From: Thermoanaerobaculales bacterium
GTDB taxonomy: Bacteria; Acidobacteriota; Thermoanaerobaculia; Thermoanaerobaculales; Sulfomarinibacteraceae
Reading direction: 5' to 3'
DNA: 64,000 bases
Assembly (NCBI GenBank): GCA_035358815.1
Contig: DAOPQC010000001.1
Location: 284,561 to 348,560, forward strand
Shown: positions 1-8,779 of the stretch, piece by piece
How positions within the stretch are numbered: position 1 is the stretch's first letter
Layout of the letters: the number at the start of each line of letters is the position of its first letter
Position numbers and translations under genes: made by a program
The notes under the pieces: model-generated
What the model was told of the DNA's origin: nothing
Databases searched by the model: none
Seen by the model: only the letters and a program-made list of their open reading frames with translations

Positions 1-129
1 TCGCTGCCCGCGGAACGCGGCCCGCAGCCCGCTGAGGGCTGCCCGCTGAGCGCTGCCGCTGTGCACGGATCGCTGCCCGCGGAACGCGGCCCGCAGCCCG
101 CTGAGGGCTGCCCGCTGAGCGCTGTCGCT
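1..129. repeat. 69-bp-period tandem repeat
   Basis: Two copies of a ~60 bp GC-rich block (1-60 and 70-129) differ at about one base and repeat with a 69 bp period. Degenerate CGCTG-rich sequence follows to about 180. Nothing in 1-437 looks like a gene; this block, a GGAAGC array and an 8 bp array fill the gap before prfB. Confidence 0.85.
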
Positions 130-199
130 GCCCACTGAGTGCTGCCGCTGAGTTCTGTCGCTGGTCACTGATCGCTGCACTTTTGGCGGTGCCATATCG

Positions 200-232
200 G
201 GCGCGGAAGCGGAAGCGGGCGCGGAAGCGGGT
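200..232 (+). repeat. GGAAGC/GGGCGC hexanucleotide array
   Basis: Short purine-rich array of hexamers (CGGAAG, CGGGCG). It belongs to the dispersed hexamer family found in many other gaps of this window. Confidence 0.7.
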
Positions 233-236
233 CATG

Positions 237-335
237 CCACCGCCTCACCGCCTCACCGCCTCACCGCCTCATAGCCTCACCGCCTCACAGCCTCATAGCC
301 TCACCGCCTCATAGCCTCATAGCCTCACCGCCCCA
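237..335. repeat. 8-bp tandem array (CACCGCCT/CATAGCCT)
   Basis: About twelve 8 bp units, mixing CACCGCCT with CATAGCCT variants, form a microsatellite-like array upstream of prfB. There are no unique spacers, so it is not a CRISPR array. Confidence 0.9.
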
Positions 336-372
336 CTTCCCAGCCCCCGCGAAATCACGTATCGCCGTTTTC

Positions 373-381
373 TGTTAGCAT
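373..381 (+). promoter_or_regulatory. putative extended -10 for prfB
   Basis: TGtTAGCAT has the extended -10 form (TG, one base, then TAGCAT) and lies ~57 bp before the prfB start. No convincing -35 is seen. Confidence 0.4.
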
Positions 382-437
382 GATGGCCCGCTGCGGCGGC
401 CGTGCGGCGGCTCCCGGCGGCGGTCAAAGGAAGACCC

Positions 438-1548
438 ATGCGCGAAGACCTGATGCAACGCGGGACAAGCGAGATCGAGCGCGTCGAGCGCCTGCGGGGG
501 TACCTTTGACGAGGAGTCGCTGACCGCCCAGCTGGCCGAGCTCGACGGCCAGGCCCAGGCGCCCGACATCTGGTCGGACCAGGAGCGCGCGCGCGAGCTG
601 ATGCGGCGCCGCGCCGAGCTCCAGGCGTCGGTGTCGACCGCGAGGTCGCTGCGCGAGGCCGCCGACGAGCTCGAGGTCCTGCTCGAGATGGCGCGGGAGG
701 ACGAGGCTGGCGCGCTCGAGGAGCTGGGGGCGGCGCTCGGCCGCCTCGGGCCCAAGCTCGACCGGATCGAGCTCACGACCAAGATGACCGGCAAGCACGA
801 CTTGGCCAACGCCTACCTCGAGATCCATCCCGGGGCCGGCGGCACCGAGTCGCAGGACTGGGCGCAGATGCTCGAGCGCCTTTATCTGCGCTGGTGCGAG
901 CGCCGGGGCTTTGCCGTCGAGGTGATCGACGAGCAGCTCGGCGAGGAGGCCGGGATCAAGAGCGCCACCCTGCTGGTCAAGGGGCCCTACGCCTACGGCA
1001 ACCTCAAGTCCGAGAACGGGGTCCACCGGCTGGTGCGGATCTCGCCCTTCGACGCCCAGTCGCGGCGGCACACCTCCTTCGCCTCGGCCCACGTCTACCC
1101 GGAGGTCGACGAGGAGGTCGACATCGCGATCGAGGAGAAGGACCTGCGGATCGACCGCTACTGCTCATCGGGGCCCGGCGGCCAGGGTGTCAACACCACC
1201 TACTCGGCGGTGCGGCTGGTCCACCTCCCGACGGGCATCATCGTCACCTGCCAGAACGAGCGCTCGCAGATCAAGAACCTGGCGAGCGCCATGAAGGTGC
1301 TCAAGGCGCGCCTGTATGAGCTGGAGCTGGAGAAGCGCGAGCAGGAGCTCGACAAGCTGAAGGGGCCGAAGAAGGAGATCTCGTGGGGCAACCAGATCCG
1401 GTCCTACGTGCTGCAGCCGTACCGGATGGTGAAGGACCTGCGCACCGGGCACGAGGTCGGGGACGCGGACCGGGTGCTCGACGGTGACATCGACGGCTTC
1501 ATCGAGGCCTTCCTGCAGGCTCAGGCCCAGCAGGCGGCCGCAACGTAG
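438..1548 (+). CDS. prfB: peptide chain release factor 2, programmed +1 frameshift
   Basis: Class I release factor that reads UGA and UAA stop codons and triggers peptidyl-tRNA hydrolysis in the ribosome. Translation starts at ATG 438 (AAAGGAAG upstream) and meets an in-frame TGA at 507-509. Slipping +1 on CTT gives join(438..506,508..1548), 369 residues, close to the 365 of E. coli RF2. The stop-recognition tripeptide SPF falls at about 202-204 and the catalytic GGQ at about 247-249, matching RF2 rather than RF1 (PxT). Expression is autoregulated by the frameshift: when RF2 is scarce the internal TGA is bypassed. A gene caller that ignores the shift would begin at ATG 601 and lose about 54 residues. 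The function is certain; the shift is inferred from the conserved site. Confidence 0.97.
492..510 (+). promoter_or_regulatory. RF2 +1 programmed frameshift site
   Basis: The site reads CTG CGG GGG TAC CTT TGA C. A Shine-Dalgarno-like G run precedes the CTT slippery codon and a UGA-C stop. This is the canonical RF2 autoregulatory arrangement (E. coli: AGG GGG TAT CTT TGA C). Confidence 0.95.
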
Positions 1549-1602
1549 CCGGCCGGGCAGCGCGCCGGACGGGTTGCATCATCAACTCCCGGGAGGAGAG
1601 AC

Positions 1603-2808
1603 ATGACCAAGGCAACGCAGTACATCGAGCTCGAGGACCGCTACGGCGCCCACAACTACCACCCGCTCGACGTGGTCGTGGCGCGGGCCGAGGGCGCCTG
1701 GGTGTGGGACGTCGACGGCAACAGGTACATGGACTTCCTCGCCGCCTACTCGGCGGTCAACCAGGGCCACTGCCACCCTCGCCTGGTCGAGGCGATGGTC
1801 CGGCAGGCGGGCCGGGTCGGGCTGACGTCGCGGGCGTTCCGCAACGACCAGCTCGGGCCGTTCTGCAAGGAGATCACCGAGCTCACCGGCTTCGCCCGGG
1901 TGCTGCCGATGAACACCGGCGCCGAGGCGGTCGAGACCGCGATCAAGGCCGCCCGCAAGTGGGCGTACAAGGTCAAGGGGGTCCCCGACGGGCAGGCCGA
2001 GATCCTGGTCTTCGAGGGCAACTTCCACGGCCGCACCACGACCATCGTCGGCTTCTCGACCGAGGAGGACTACCGCGACGGCTTCGGCCCCTTCACGCCG
2101 GGCTTCAGGGTCCTGCCCTACGGTGACGCCGACGCGGTGGCGAAGGCGATGCACGCCAACGTCGCCGCCATCCTGGTCGAGCCGATCCAGGGCGAGTCCG
2201 GGATCGTGGTGCCGCCCGAGGGCTTCCTGCGCCGGCTGCGCCAGCTTGCCGACCAGCACCGGGCGCTGCTCGTGGTGGACGAGATCCAGTCCGGCCTCGG
2301 CCGCACCGGCAAGCTGTTCGCCTTCGAGCACGAGGGCGTGCGGCCGGACATCGTGATCATCGGCAAGGCGCTGTCGGGCGGCATGTACCCGGTGTCGGCG
2401 ATCCTCGCCGACGACGAGGTGATGGGGGTCTTCAAGCCCGGCCAGCACGGCTCGACCTACGGCGGCAACCCGCTCGGCCTGGCCGTGGCGCGCGAGGCGC
2501 TGCGGGTGCTGATCGACGAGGGCATGGTCGAGCGCTCGGCCGAGCTCGGCGACTACTTCCTCGGCAAGCTGCGGGCAATTCGCTCGCCGCACATCGCGGA
2601 AATCCGCGGCCGCGGGCTGTGGATCGGAATCCAGCTCAAGCCGGAGGCGGGCGGCGCGCGGCGCTTCTGCGAGGCACTCCAGCGCGAGGGCCTGCTCTGC
2701 AAGGAGACCCACGCCACCGTGATTCGGATAGCGCCGCCGCTGATCATCACCCGCGACGAGATCGACTGGGCGACCGAGCGCATCGCCAAGGTGCTGACCA
2801 CGCTGTGA
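1603..2808 (+). CDS. rocD: ornithine aminotransferase
   Basis: PLP-dependent class III aminotransferase of 401 residues, the usual size for ornithine-oxo-acid transaminase. It moves the delta-amino group of ornithine to 2-oxoglutarate, giving glutamate semialdehyde for proline/arginine metabolism in the cytoplasm. The PLP lysine is in IIGKALSGG (K255). The family-typical segments NTGAEAVETAIK, NFHGRTTTIVGFS and DEIQSGLGRTGK are all present. The start ATG has GGGAGGAG 6-8 bp upstream. It lies between prfB and ettA with short gaps and may be read through from prfB. The nearest alternative, acetylornithine transaminase, fits less well because of the RocD-like N-terminus and QHGSTYGGNPL segment. 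Confidence 0.93.
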   Translation: MTKATQYIELEDRYGAHNYHPLDVVVARAEGAWVWDVDGNRYMDFLAAYSAVNQGHCHPRLVEAMVRQAGRVGLTSRAFRNDQLGPFCKEITELTGFARVLPMNTGAEAVETAIKAARKWAYKVKGVPDGQAEILVFEGNFHGRTTTIVGFSTEEDYRDGFGPFTPGFRVLPYGDADAVAKAMHANVAAILVEPIQGESGIVVPPEGFLRRLRQLADQHRALLVVDEIQSGLGRTGKLFAFEHEGVRPDIVIIGKALSGGMYPVSAILADDEVMGVFKPGQHGSTYGGNPLGLAVAREALRVLIDEGMVERSAELGDYFLGKLRAIRSPHIAEIRGRGLWIGIQLKPEAGGARRFCEALQREGLLCKETHATVIRIAPPLIITRDEIDWATERIAKVLTTL

Positions 2809-2851
2809 GGCCGGGCCGGCGCCGCAGCCCGCTCGAACACTGGAGGACTTC

Positions 2852-4546
2852 ATGGCCCCGGCCAAGAGGGACGAGCCCAACAAGGTCATCTACTCGATGG
2901 TCGGGGTGGGCAAGGTCCACGGCAAGAAGCAGGTACTGAAGGACATCTCGCTCGGCTACTTCTACGGCGCCAAGATCGGCGTCATCGGCCTCAACGGCTC
3001 CGGCAAGAGCACGCTGCTCAAGATCATGGCCGGGGTCGACACCGAGCACCTCGGCGAGGTCGCCTGCTCGCCGGGCTACAGCGTCGGCTACCTCGAGCAG
3101 GAGCCGCGGCTCGACCCGGGCAAGACCGTGCTCGACGTCGTGCGCGAGGGGATGGGCGAGGCGGCGGAGCTGCTGCGCCGGTTCGAGGAGATCGGCGAGC
3201 GCTTCGCCGAGCCGCTCGACGACGACGAGAGGGCGGCGCTGCTCGAGCGCCAGGGCGAAATCCAGGAGCGGCTCGACGCGCTCGGCGCCTGGGACCTCGA
3301 CAGCCGGCTCGAGCTGGCGATGGACGCCCTGCGCTGCCCGCCCGGCGACACCCCGATCAAGGTCCTGTCCGGCGGCGAGCTGCGCCGGGTCGCGCTGTGC
3401 CGGCTGCTGCTCCAGCAGCCCGACATTCTGCTCCTCGACGAGCCGACCAATCACCTCGACGCCGAGTCGGTGGGCTGGCTCGAGCAGCACCTCAAGCGCT
3501 ACGAGGGCACGGTCATCGCGGTCACCCACGACCGCTACTTCCTCGACAACGTGGCGGGCTGGATCCTCGAGCTCGACCGCGGCCACGGCATCCCCTGGAA
3601 GGGCAACTACTCATCGTGGCTCGAGCAGAAGCAGGAGCGGCTGCGGCGCGAGCAGAAGAGCGAGAGCGAGCGCCAGAAGACGCTGCAGCGCGAGCTCGAG
3701 TGGATCCGGATGGCGCCCAAGGCGCGGCACGCCAAGGGCCGCGCCCGCGTCACCGCCTACCAGCAGCTGCTCGACGCGCGGCCCGAGGAGGTGGCGCGGG
3801 AGCTCGAGATCTACATCCCGCCCGGGCCGCGCCTCGGCGACGTCGTCATCGAATCGCGCGGGCTCTCCAAGGGCTACGGCGACCGGCTGCTGATCGACGA
3901 CGCCTCGTTCACGATCCCGCCGGGAGCGATCGTCGGCGTGATCGGCGCCAACGGCGCCGGCAAGACCACGCTGTTCAGGATGATCGTCGGCGAGGAGGCG
4001 CCCGACGCCGGCAGCCTGCGGCTCGGCGACACCGTCCAGCTCGCCTACGTCGACCAGAGCCGCGCCGCCCTCGACCCGGGCAAGACCGTGTTCGACGTCA
4101 TCTCGGACGGCCTCGACGAGATCTCACTCGGCAGGGTCAAGGTCAACGCACGCGCCTACTGCGGGAAGTTCAACTTCGCCGGTGGCGACCAGCAGAAGCG
4201 GGTCTCCGAGCTGTCCGGCGGCGAGCGCAACCGCGTCCACCTGGCGCGGATGCTCAAGTCGGGCGCCAACGTGCTGCTGCTCGACGAGCCGACCAACGAC
4301 CTCGACGTCAACACCCTGCGGGCGCTCGAGGACGCGCTCGACCGCTTCGCGGGCTCGGCGGTCGTGATCAGCCACGACCGCTGGTTCCTCGACCGGATCG
4401 CCACCCACATCCTCGCCTTCGAGGGTGACTCCGCCCTCGACCTCTTCGAGGGCAACTTCACCGAGTACGAGGAGTGGCGGCGGTCCGCCCTCGGCGACGA
4501 GGCGACGCGGCCGCACCGGATCAGCTACCGCAGGCTGACCAGGTAG
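2852..4546 (+). CDS. ettA: energy-dependent translational throttle protein EttA (ABC-F)
   Basis: ABC-F ATPase of 564 residues (E. coli EttA: 555). It binds the ribosomal E site and gates entry into elongation according to the ATP/ADP ratio. Two nucleotide-binding domains are visible. The first has Walker A GLNGSGKST at ~46-54, LSGGE at ~173 and LLLDEPTNHLD. The second has GANGAGKTT at ~366 and LSGGE at ~454. They are separated by the charged linker of EttA-type proteins. There are no membrane segments, so it is not a transporter. The gene follows rocD by 43 bp, and an AGGA-type RBS precedes ATG 2852. A GGATCC/CCCGCTTC repeat begins 10 bp after the stop. Confidence 0.93.
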   Translation: MAPAKRDEPNKVIYSMVGVGKVHGKKQVLKDISLGYFYGAKIGVIGLNGSGKSTLLKIMAGVDTEHLGEVACSPGYSVGYLEQEPRLDPGKTVLDVVREGMGEAAELLRRFEEIGERFAEPLDDDERAALLERQGEIQERLDALGAWDLDSRLELAMDALRCPPGDTPIKVLSGGELRRVALCRLLLQQPDILLLDEPTNHLDAESVGWLEQHLKRYEGTVIAVTHDRYFLDNVAGWILELDRGHGIPWKGNYSSWLEQKQERLRREQKSESERQKTLQRELEWIRMAPKARHAKGRARVTAYQQLLDARPEEVARELEIYIPPGPRLGDVVIESRGLSKGYGDRLLIDDASFTIPPGAIVGVIGANGAGKTTLFRMIVGEEAPDAGSLRLGDTVQLAYVDQSRAALDPGKTVFDVISDGLDEISLGRVKVNARAYCGKFNFAGGDQQKRVSELSGGERNRVHLARMLKSGANVLLLDEPTNDLDVNTLRALEDALDRFAGSAVVISHDRWFLDRIATHILAFEGDSALDLFEGNFTEYEEWRRSALGDEATRPHRISYRRLTR

Positions 4547-4555
4547 CCCCCACCC

Positions 4556-4621
4556 ACCCCAGGATCCAGGATACAGGGGATAGGATCTGGGGGCCCGCGC
4601 CCGCTTCGGCGCCCGCTTCCG
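4556..4621. repeat. composite repeat: GGATCC array plus CCCGCTTC array (left edge)
   Basis: Short CCAGGATC-type units run directly into C-rich hexamers (CCCGCGCCCGCTTC). The same order follows the stop codons near 30194, 33560 and 50212. It fills the gap between ettA and the next promoter. Confidence 0.75.
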
Positions 4622-4632
4622 GATTCACCCCG

Positions 4633-4661
4633 TTGTCCACAGAGGGGGAGCGAGGTAGGCT
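4633..4661 (+). promoter_or_regulatory. promoter, TTGTCC-17-TAGGCT
   Basis: -35 TTGTCC (4633-4638), 17 bp spacer, -10 TAGGCT (4656-4661), then 9 bp to ATG 4671. The predicted transcript start is at or within a few bases of the start codon. Confidence 0.55.
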
Positions 4662-4670
4662 GCCCCACGC

Positions 4671-6533
4671 ATGAACGGCGACCGACCGGACCCGGGCTCT
4701 CGTGCGCGCCGCGGCCGCCGCCGGCTGGGGCTCGCCGTGGCGGCGGTCCTCGCGGTCGAGGCGGCGGCGCTGATCGGCTGCCGCGGCGGGCCAGCCGCCC
4801 CTGGGAAGCGCTGGCCGGCCGGCAGGGGGGACGCCGCGGGCTTCAACCTCCTCGTCGTCACCCTGGACACCGTCCGTCGCGACCGGCTCGGCTGCTACGG
4901 CGACCGCGACGCCGTCACCCCGACCCTCGACCGCCTCGCCGCCGAGGGGGTGCGGTTCGACGATGCCGTGACCAGCGTACCGCTGACCCTGCCCGCCCAC
5001 GCCACCATCCTCACCGGCCTCTATCCTCCCAACCACGGCGCGCGGGCGAACGGCAAGGGCCGGCTGCCGCCCGAGCGCGTCACCCTGACCGAGACCCTGC
5101 GCGACCGCGGCTACGACACCGCCGCCTTTGTCGGCGCCTTCGTCCTCGACGCCAGGTTTGGGCTCGACCAGGGTTTCGAGGTCTACGACTTCGAGGTCAG
5201 CCGCCAGGGCTTTCGCGACACCATGCCCGACTACAACGAGCGGGCCGCGGACCACGTCACCGACGCCGCGCTGGCCTGGCTCCACGACCGGCCCGTTTCC
5301 GGCAAGCCCTTCTTCGCCTGGGTCCACTACTTCGATCCCCATCTCCCCTACACCTCGCCCCTGGCGCGGGAGGCTGAGTTCGCCGGCCGGCCGTACGACG
5401 CCGAGATCGCGTTCGTTGACCGGCAGCTCGGCCGGCTGCTGGACGGCCTCGCCGACGCCGGGCAGCTCGACCGGACGGTGGTGGTGGCGGCCGCCGATCA
5501 CGGCGAGTCGCTCGGCGAGCACGGCGAGGACACCCACGGCATGCTGCTCTATGACGCGACGATCCGGGTGCCGCTGATCCTGTGGTGCCCGGCGCTGTTC
5601 GGCGGCGGGCACGTCGACACGCGAGCCGTGGGCCTGGTCGATGTCCGACCGACGGTCGAGGACCTCCTCGGCCTGCCTTTGACCGCGCCCTGCGACGGCG
5701 GCAGCCTGCTGGACGCGGAGCAGGGCGGTGACCGTGCCGTCTACCTCGAGACTCGTGAGCCCCTCGATCTGGCCGGCTGGAGCCCGCTCTACGGTCTGCG
5801 GACGCGGACGCACAAGCTGATCGACGGCCCGGTTCCCCGGCTGTTCGACATCGCAGCCGACCCGACGGAGTCCAGGAACCTCCACGGCGCCGGGCTTGCG
5901 GTCGAGGCCAGGCTGTCGGGCGAGCTCGCCACGCGGCGTCAGGGGTTCGGCGCCGGCGAGCCGGCCGAGCGGCTGCTCACCGACGAGGAGCTCGAGCGGC
6001 TGCGCTCTCTCGGCTACGCGGTGGGCGGGAGCGAGCCGCCGTCGGCACAGCCGGTGGACCCCGAGTCGATGATGCCGCTGCTCGCGCTGAGCGGCCGCGC
6101 CGAGCAGCTCTACCTGGCGCGCGAACTGCCGGAGGCGGAGCGGGTCGCCCGGCAGGTGCTCGAGCGGTGGCCGACCTCGCCGCACGCGCTGCGCGTGCTC
6201 GCCTTCAGCCTGCTCAAGACCGGGCGGGCGGAGGAGGCGGTCGCGGAGCTGAGGGCGGCGGTGGCCCGGCATCCCGACGCCTTTCTCGTCCGCTCGCTCG
6301 CCCAAGTCCTGATCCTCGAGCAGGAGTACGCAGCGGCGGAGTCCGTGCTGGCGCTCTACGCGACCCTCGATCCACGCGACGGCCGGGTCGAGATGCTGCG
6401 GGGGGACGTCCTCGCCCGCCAGCAGCGCAACGCCGAGGCGGCCGCCGCCTACCGCCGCGCCCTGGCCCTCGACCCGAACCGGGTCGGCCCCGCGGCCCGC
6501 GAGCGGATCGCGGCCCTCGACCCTGGCACCTGA
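4671..6533 (+). CDS. sulfatase-fold lipoprotein with C-terminal TPRs (Thr nucleophile)
   Basis: A 620-residue exported protein. A signal segment ends in lipobox LIGC (C37), so it is probably membrane-anchored. Residues ~58-440 show the alkaline phosphatase/sulfatase fold: metal-binding D66 in VTLDTVRRD, the active loop around PLTLPAHATILTG, and DHGESLGEHGE at ~277 for the second metal half-site. Classical sulfatases carry Cys or Ser in CxPxR for formylglycine conversion. Here T106 occupies that place and the Arg is His, so a formylglycine sulfatase is unlikely; a phosphatase or phosphotransferase using Thr is an alternative. Residues ~470-610 form TPR helices. The gene has its own near-leaderless promoter. 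The substrate is unknown. Confidence 0.8.
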   Translation: MNGDRPDPGSRARRGRRRLGLAVAAVLAVEAAALIGCRGGPAAPGKRWPAGRGDAAGFNLLVVTLDTVRRDRLGCYGDRDAVTPTLDRLAAEGVRFDDAVTSVPLTLPAHATILTGLYPPNHGARANGKGRLPPERVTLTETLRDRGYDTAAFVGAFVLDARFGLDQGFEVYDFEVSRQGFRDTMPDYNERAADHVTDAALAWLHDRPVSGKPFFAWVHYFDPHLPYTSPLAREAEFAGRPYDAEIAFVDRQLGRLLDGLADAGQLDRTVVVAAADHGESLGEHGEDTHGMLLYDATIRVPLILWCPALFGGGHVDTRAVGLVDVRPTVEDLLGLPLTAPCDGGSLLDAEQGGDRAVYLETREPLDLAGWSPLYGLRTRTHKLIDGPVPRLFDIAADPTESRNLHGAGLAVEARLSGELATRRQGFGAGEPAERLLTDEELERLRSLGYAVGGSEPPSAQPVDPESMMPLLALSGRAEQLYLARELPEAERVARQVLERWPTSPHALRVLAFSLLKTGRAEEAVAELRAAVARHPDAFLVRSLAQVLILEQEYAAAESVLALYATLDPRDGRVEMLRGDVLARQQRNAEAAAAYRRALALDPNRVGPAARERIAALDPGT

Positions 6534-6538
6534 GCCCC

Positions 6539-6553
6539 GTCCCTGTCGGGGAC
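6539..6553 (+). terminator. putative hairpin after the sulfatase-fold gene
   Basis: GTCCC-TGTCG-GGGAC starts 6 bp after the stop codon. There is no T-tract, so the call is tentative. Confidence 0.35.
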
Positions 6554-6555
6554 CG

Positions 6556-6640
6556 ATGCGGAAGCGGAACCGGAAGCGGGCGCGGCCCTACCCCCTATCC
6601 CCAAGATCCTGGATCCTATCCCCTGGCGGGGTGGGCGGAT
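6556..6640. repeat. composite repeat, right-edge orientation
   Basis: GGAAGC-type hexamers (6556-6586) run into CCCCAAGATCCTGGATCC-type sequence, the reverse complement of the arrangement at 4556-4621. It ends just before the -10 of the histidine kinase gene. Confidence 0.7.
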
Positions 6641-6643
6641 CGC

Positions 6644-6649
6644 TATACT
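6644..6649 (+). promoter_or_regulatory. -10 TATACT, leaderless start
   Basis: TATACT is followed by six bases (CCCCGC) and ATG 6656. With usual -10 to start spacing, the transcript should begin at or near the A of the ATG. No RBS is present. No clear -35. Confidence 0.65.
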
Positions 6650-6655
6650 CCCCGC

Positions 6656-8005
6656 ATGACCCGGGCGCGATCGGTCACCCTCAAGCACCTCGCCGTCACG
6701 GTGCTGGTGGTGGTGCTGGTCAACGCCCAGCTCACGTGGTGGATCATCTTCGTGCTGCGCGAGAACCGCACCCGGCTGCAGCTCGAGCGCGAGCGCATGG
6801 TCGCCGCCGCCGAGCGCGAGGCCGGCCGCATCGCGCGGCGGCTCGAGCGGGCCGAGGCCGCGCTCCGCACCGCCCTGGCCGCCGGGTCGCCGGCCCTGGC
6901 CGCGGCGCCGCCCGAGCCGTTCGCCTCGTGGTCGTTCTCCGAGCAGGCGTGCGCCAGGCAGTGGACCGTCAGCCTGGAGGGGCTGGCCCTCCGGCTGCCG
7001 GCCGGGACCGGCTGCCTGACGGCGGCCGCCGGCGCGGCAGCTGCCGGGCAGTTGCTGTCGGTGGCCCCGGCCGTCGAGGTGATGCCGGTGATACCAGGCG
7101 CCCGAGCCGGGGAGAGCGCACCCGCAGTGGCGGTCGAGGGCGCGCCTTCGATCGAGGTCCGGCCTGCTGCCGGGCCGTGGCACGAGGCGCTCTCCGGCTA
7201 CCGCCACCGCATCCTGATGATGGTCACCGAGGGGACCTTCTTCGCCATCATGCTGCTGGTGCTGGTCGCGTTGCTGTGGCGCACGCTGCGGCGCGAGGCC
7301 GAGCTCGAGCGCCAGCACCGCAACTTCCTCTCGGCGATCACCCACGAGCTGAAGTCGCCGCTCGCCTCGATGCGGCTCGCGCTCGAGACGGTGCTGTCGG
7401 GGCGGGCCGACGAGGCCGCGGGCCGGCGCTTCCTGGGCAACGCGCTCCAGGACGCGGAGCGGCTCCGCGACCTTGTCCAGAAGGTGCTCGAGACCACCCG
7501 CTACGGGCAGGGATCGGACGCCCTGCGCCAGCGCCAGGCCGACCTCGGCGTGGTCGTGGCGCGCGCCGTCGAAGCGGTGCGGTCGCGCGTCGAGTCTGCC
7601 GGCGGCGAGGTCACGTGCCGGCTCGAGGGGCCGGTCTGCGCGGCCATCGATGAGGAGGCGCTGGCGATCGTGGTCTCCAACCTGCTCGAGAACGCGGTCA
7701 AGTACGGGGGCCGCTGTCCGCGCATCTCGGTCCGCCTGGCGCGCGAGGGCGGCCGCGCCGTGCTCGAGGTGAGCGACACCGGGGAGGGGATCCCCGCCGA
7801 CGCGGCGCCGTTCGTCTTCGACATGTTCTACAGGGCGGGAGACGAGCTGAGCCGGACCAGCCAGGGCACCGGCCTCGGCCTCTACCTGGTCCGGCAGATC
7901 GTGCACGCGCACCGTGGTACAGTCGGCATCGCCTCCACCGGGCCTGAAGGTACGACCATTCGAGTCGAGCTGCCCGGCGCCGTGCTCAAGGAGGATGGGC
8001 CATGA
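6656..8005 (+). CDS. sensor histidine kinase
   Basis: A 449-residue membrane sensor kinase. TM1 lies at ~8-30, a periplasmic domain of ~150 residues has no recognised fold, and TM2 lies at ~190-213. The HisKA domain has phosphoacceptor H230 in ITHELKSPLASM. The HATPase domain shows N-box NLLENAVKYGG, DTGEGIP and GTGLGLYLVRQI. ATG 6656 is chosen over upstream in-frame codons because a TATACT -10 sits 6 bp before it and the upstream sequence is repeat. The stop overlaps the response regulator start by ATGA, so the two are translationally coupled partners. The signal is unknown. Confidence 0.93.
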   Translation: MTRARSVTLKHLAVTVLVVVLVNAQLTWWIIFVLRENRTRLQLERERMVAAAEREAGRIARRLERAEAALRTALAAGSPALAAAPPEPFASWSFSEQACARQWTVSLEGLALRLPAGTGCLTAAAGAAAAGQLLSVAPAVEVMPVIPGARAGESAPAVAVEGAPSIEVRPAAGPWHEALSGYRHRILMMVTEGTFFAIMLLVLVALLWRTLRREAELERQHRNFLSAITHELKSPLASMRLALETVLSGRADEAAGRRFLGNALQDAERLRDLVQKVLETTRYGQGSDALRQRQADLGVVVARAVEAVRSRVESAGGEVTCRLEGPVCAAIDEEALAIVVSNLLENAVKYGGRCPRISVRLAREGGRAVLEVSDTGEGIPADAAPFVFDMFYRAGDELSRTSQGTGLGLYLVRQIVHAHRGTVGIASTGPEGTTIRVELPGAVLKEDGP

Positions 8006-8703
8006 AGAAGCACATCCTGATCGTCGAGGATGAGGAGCACCTGGCCGATGCGCTGTCCCACAACCTCCAGTTCGAGGGCTATGCCACGACGCTCGCGTTC
8101 GACGGCGACGAGGGGCTGCGGGCCGCGCAGGCGATCCAGTTCGACCTCGTCATTCTCGACATCATGATGCCGAAGCTCGACGGGCTCGAGGTCTGCCGCC
8201 GGCTGCGGGCGACCGGCAACCGGGTGCCGATCCTCTTCCTCACCGCCAAGTCGACCGACTCCGACCGGCTGCTGGGCCTCAAGCTCGGGGCCGACGACTA
8301 CCTGGCCAAGCCGTTCCTGCTCGAGGAGCTGATGCTGAGGGTCCAGGGTATCTTCCGGCGCCAGGACTGGTACGCCACCCCTCCGGAGCAGCAGGAGGTC
8401 TTTCGCTTCGGCGACAACGAGGTCAACTTCCGGACCTTCGAGGCGACCGCCGGCGGACGCACCGTGCAGCTGACCGAGAAGGAGTGCATGCTGATCAAGC
8501 TGCTCGTCGAGCGGCGCAACCAGGTGGTGTCGCGGGAGGAGATCCTGGAGCGCGTATGGGGCTACCGCTTCTCGACGTCGTCGCGGACCATCGACAACTT
8601 CATCGTGCGGCTGCGGCGGTACTTCGAGAGCGATCCCAAGCGGCCCTCGTTCATCCAGTCGGTGCGGGGCGTGGGCTACCGCCTGAGCGTCGGGCCCGAC
8701 TGA
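8002..8703 (+). CDS. OmpR/PhoB-family response regulator
   Basis: A 233-residue regulator. The receiver domain has acidic residues D10/E11/E12, phosphoacceptor D53 in VILDIMMP, and K103 in LAKPF. The C-terminal winged helix is of OmpR type (LTEKECMLIKLLVE, REEILERVWGY, TIDNFIVRLRRYFE). It should bind DNA and regulate genes in response to the kinase that overlaps its start. Its targets cannot be told from the sequence. The membrane protein and TPR gene just downstream on the same strand are candidates for co-transcription. Confidence 0.95.
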   Translation: MKKHILIVEDEEHLADALSHNLQFEGYATTLAFDGDEGLRAAQAIQFDLVILDIMMPKLDGLEVCRRLRATGNRVPILFLTAKSTDSDRLLGLKLGADDYLAKPFLLEELMLRVQGIFRRQDWYATPPEQQEVFRFGDNEVNFRTFEATAGGRTVQLTEKECMLIKLLVERRNQVVSREEILERVWGYRFSTSSRTIDNFIVRLRRYFESDPKRPSFIQSVRGVGYRLSVGPD

Positions 8704-8779
8704 TGCTGCCGCCGTGCGCCACGGCGGTGGACCCCGGGGGCGGCCTCCGCTCGCCGGCAGGCGGCCCCGGGAGGCGGGC

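Noticed and set aside
237..335. 8-bp tandem array considered as CRISPR
   Set aside because: Units are 8 bp with no spacers; it is a simple microsatellite.
4521..6305. 594-codon minus-strand frame opposite the sulfatase-fold gene
   Set aside because: Antisense shadow, low-complexity composition and no motif; the plus-strand gene is well supported.
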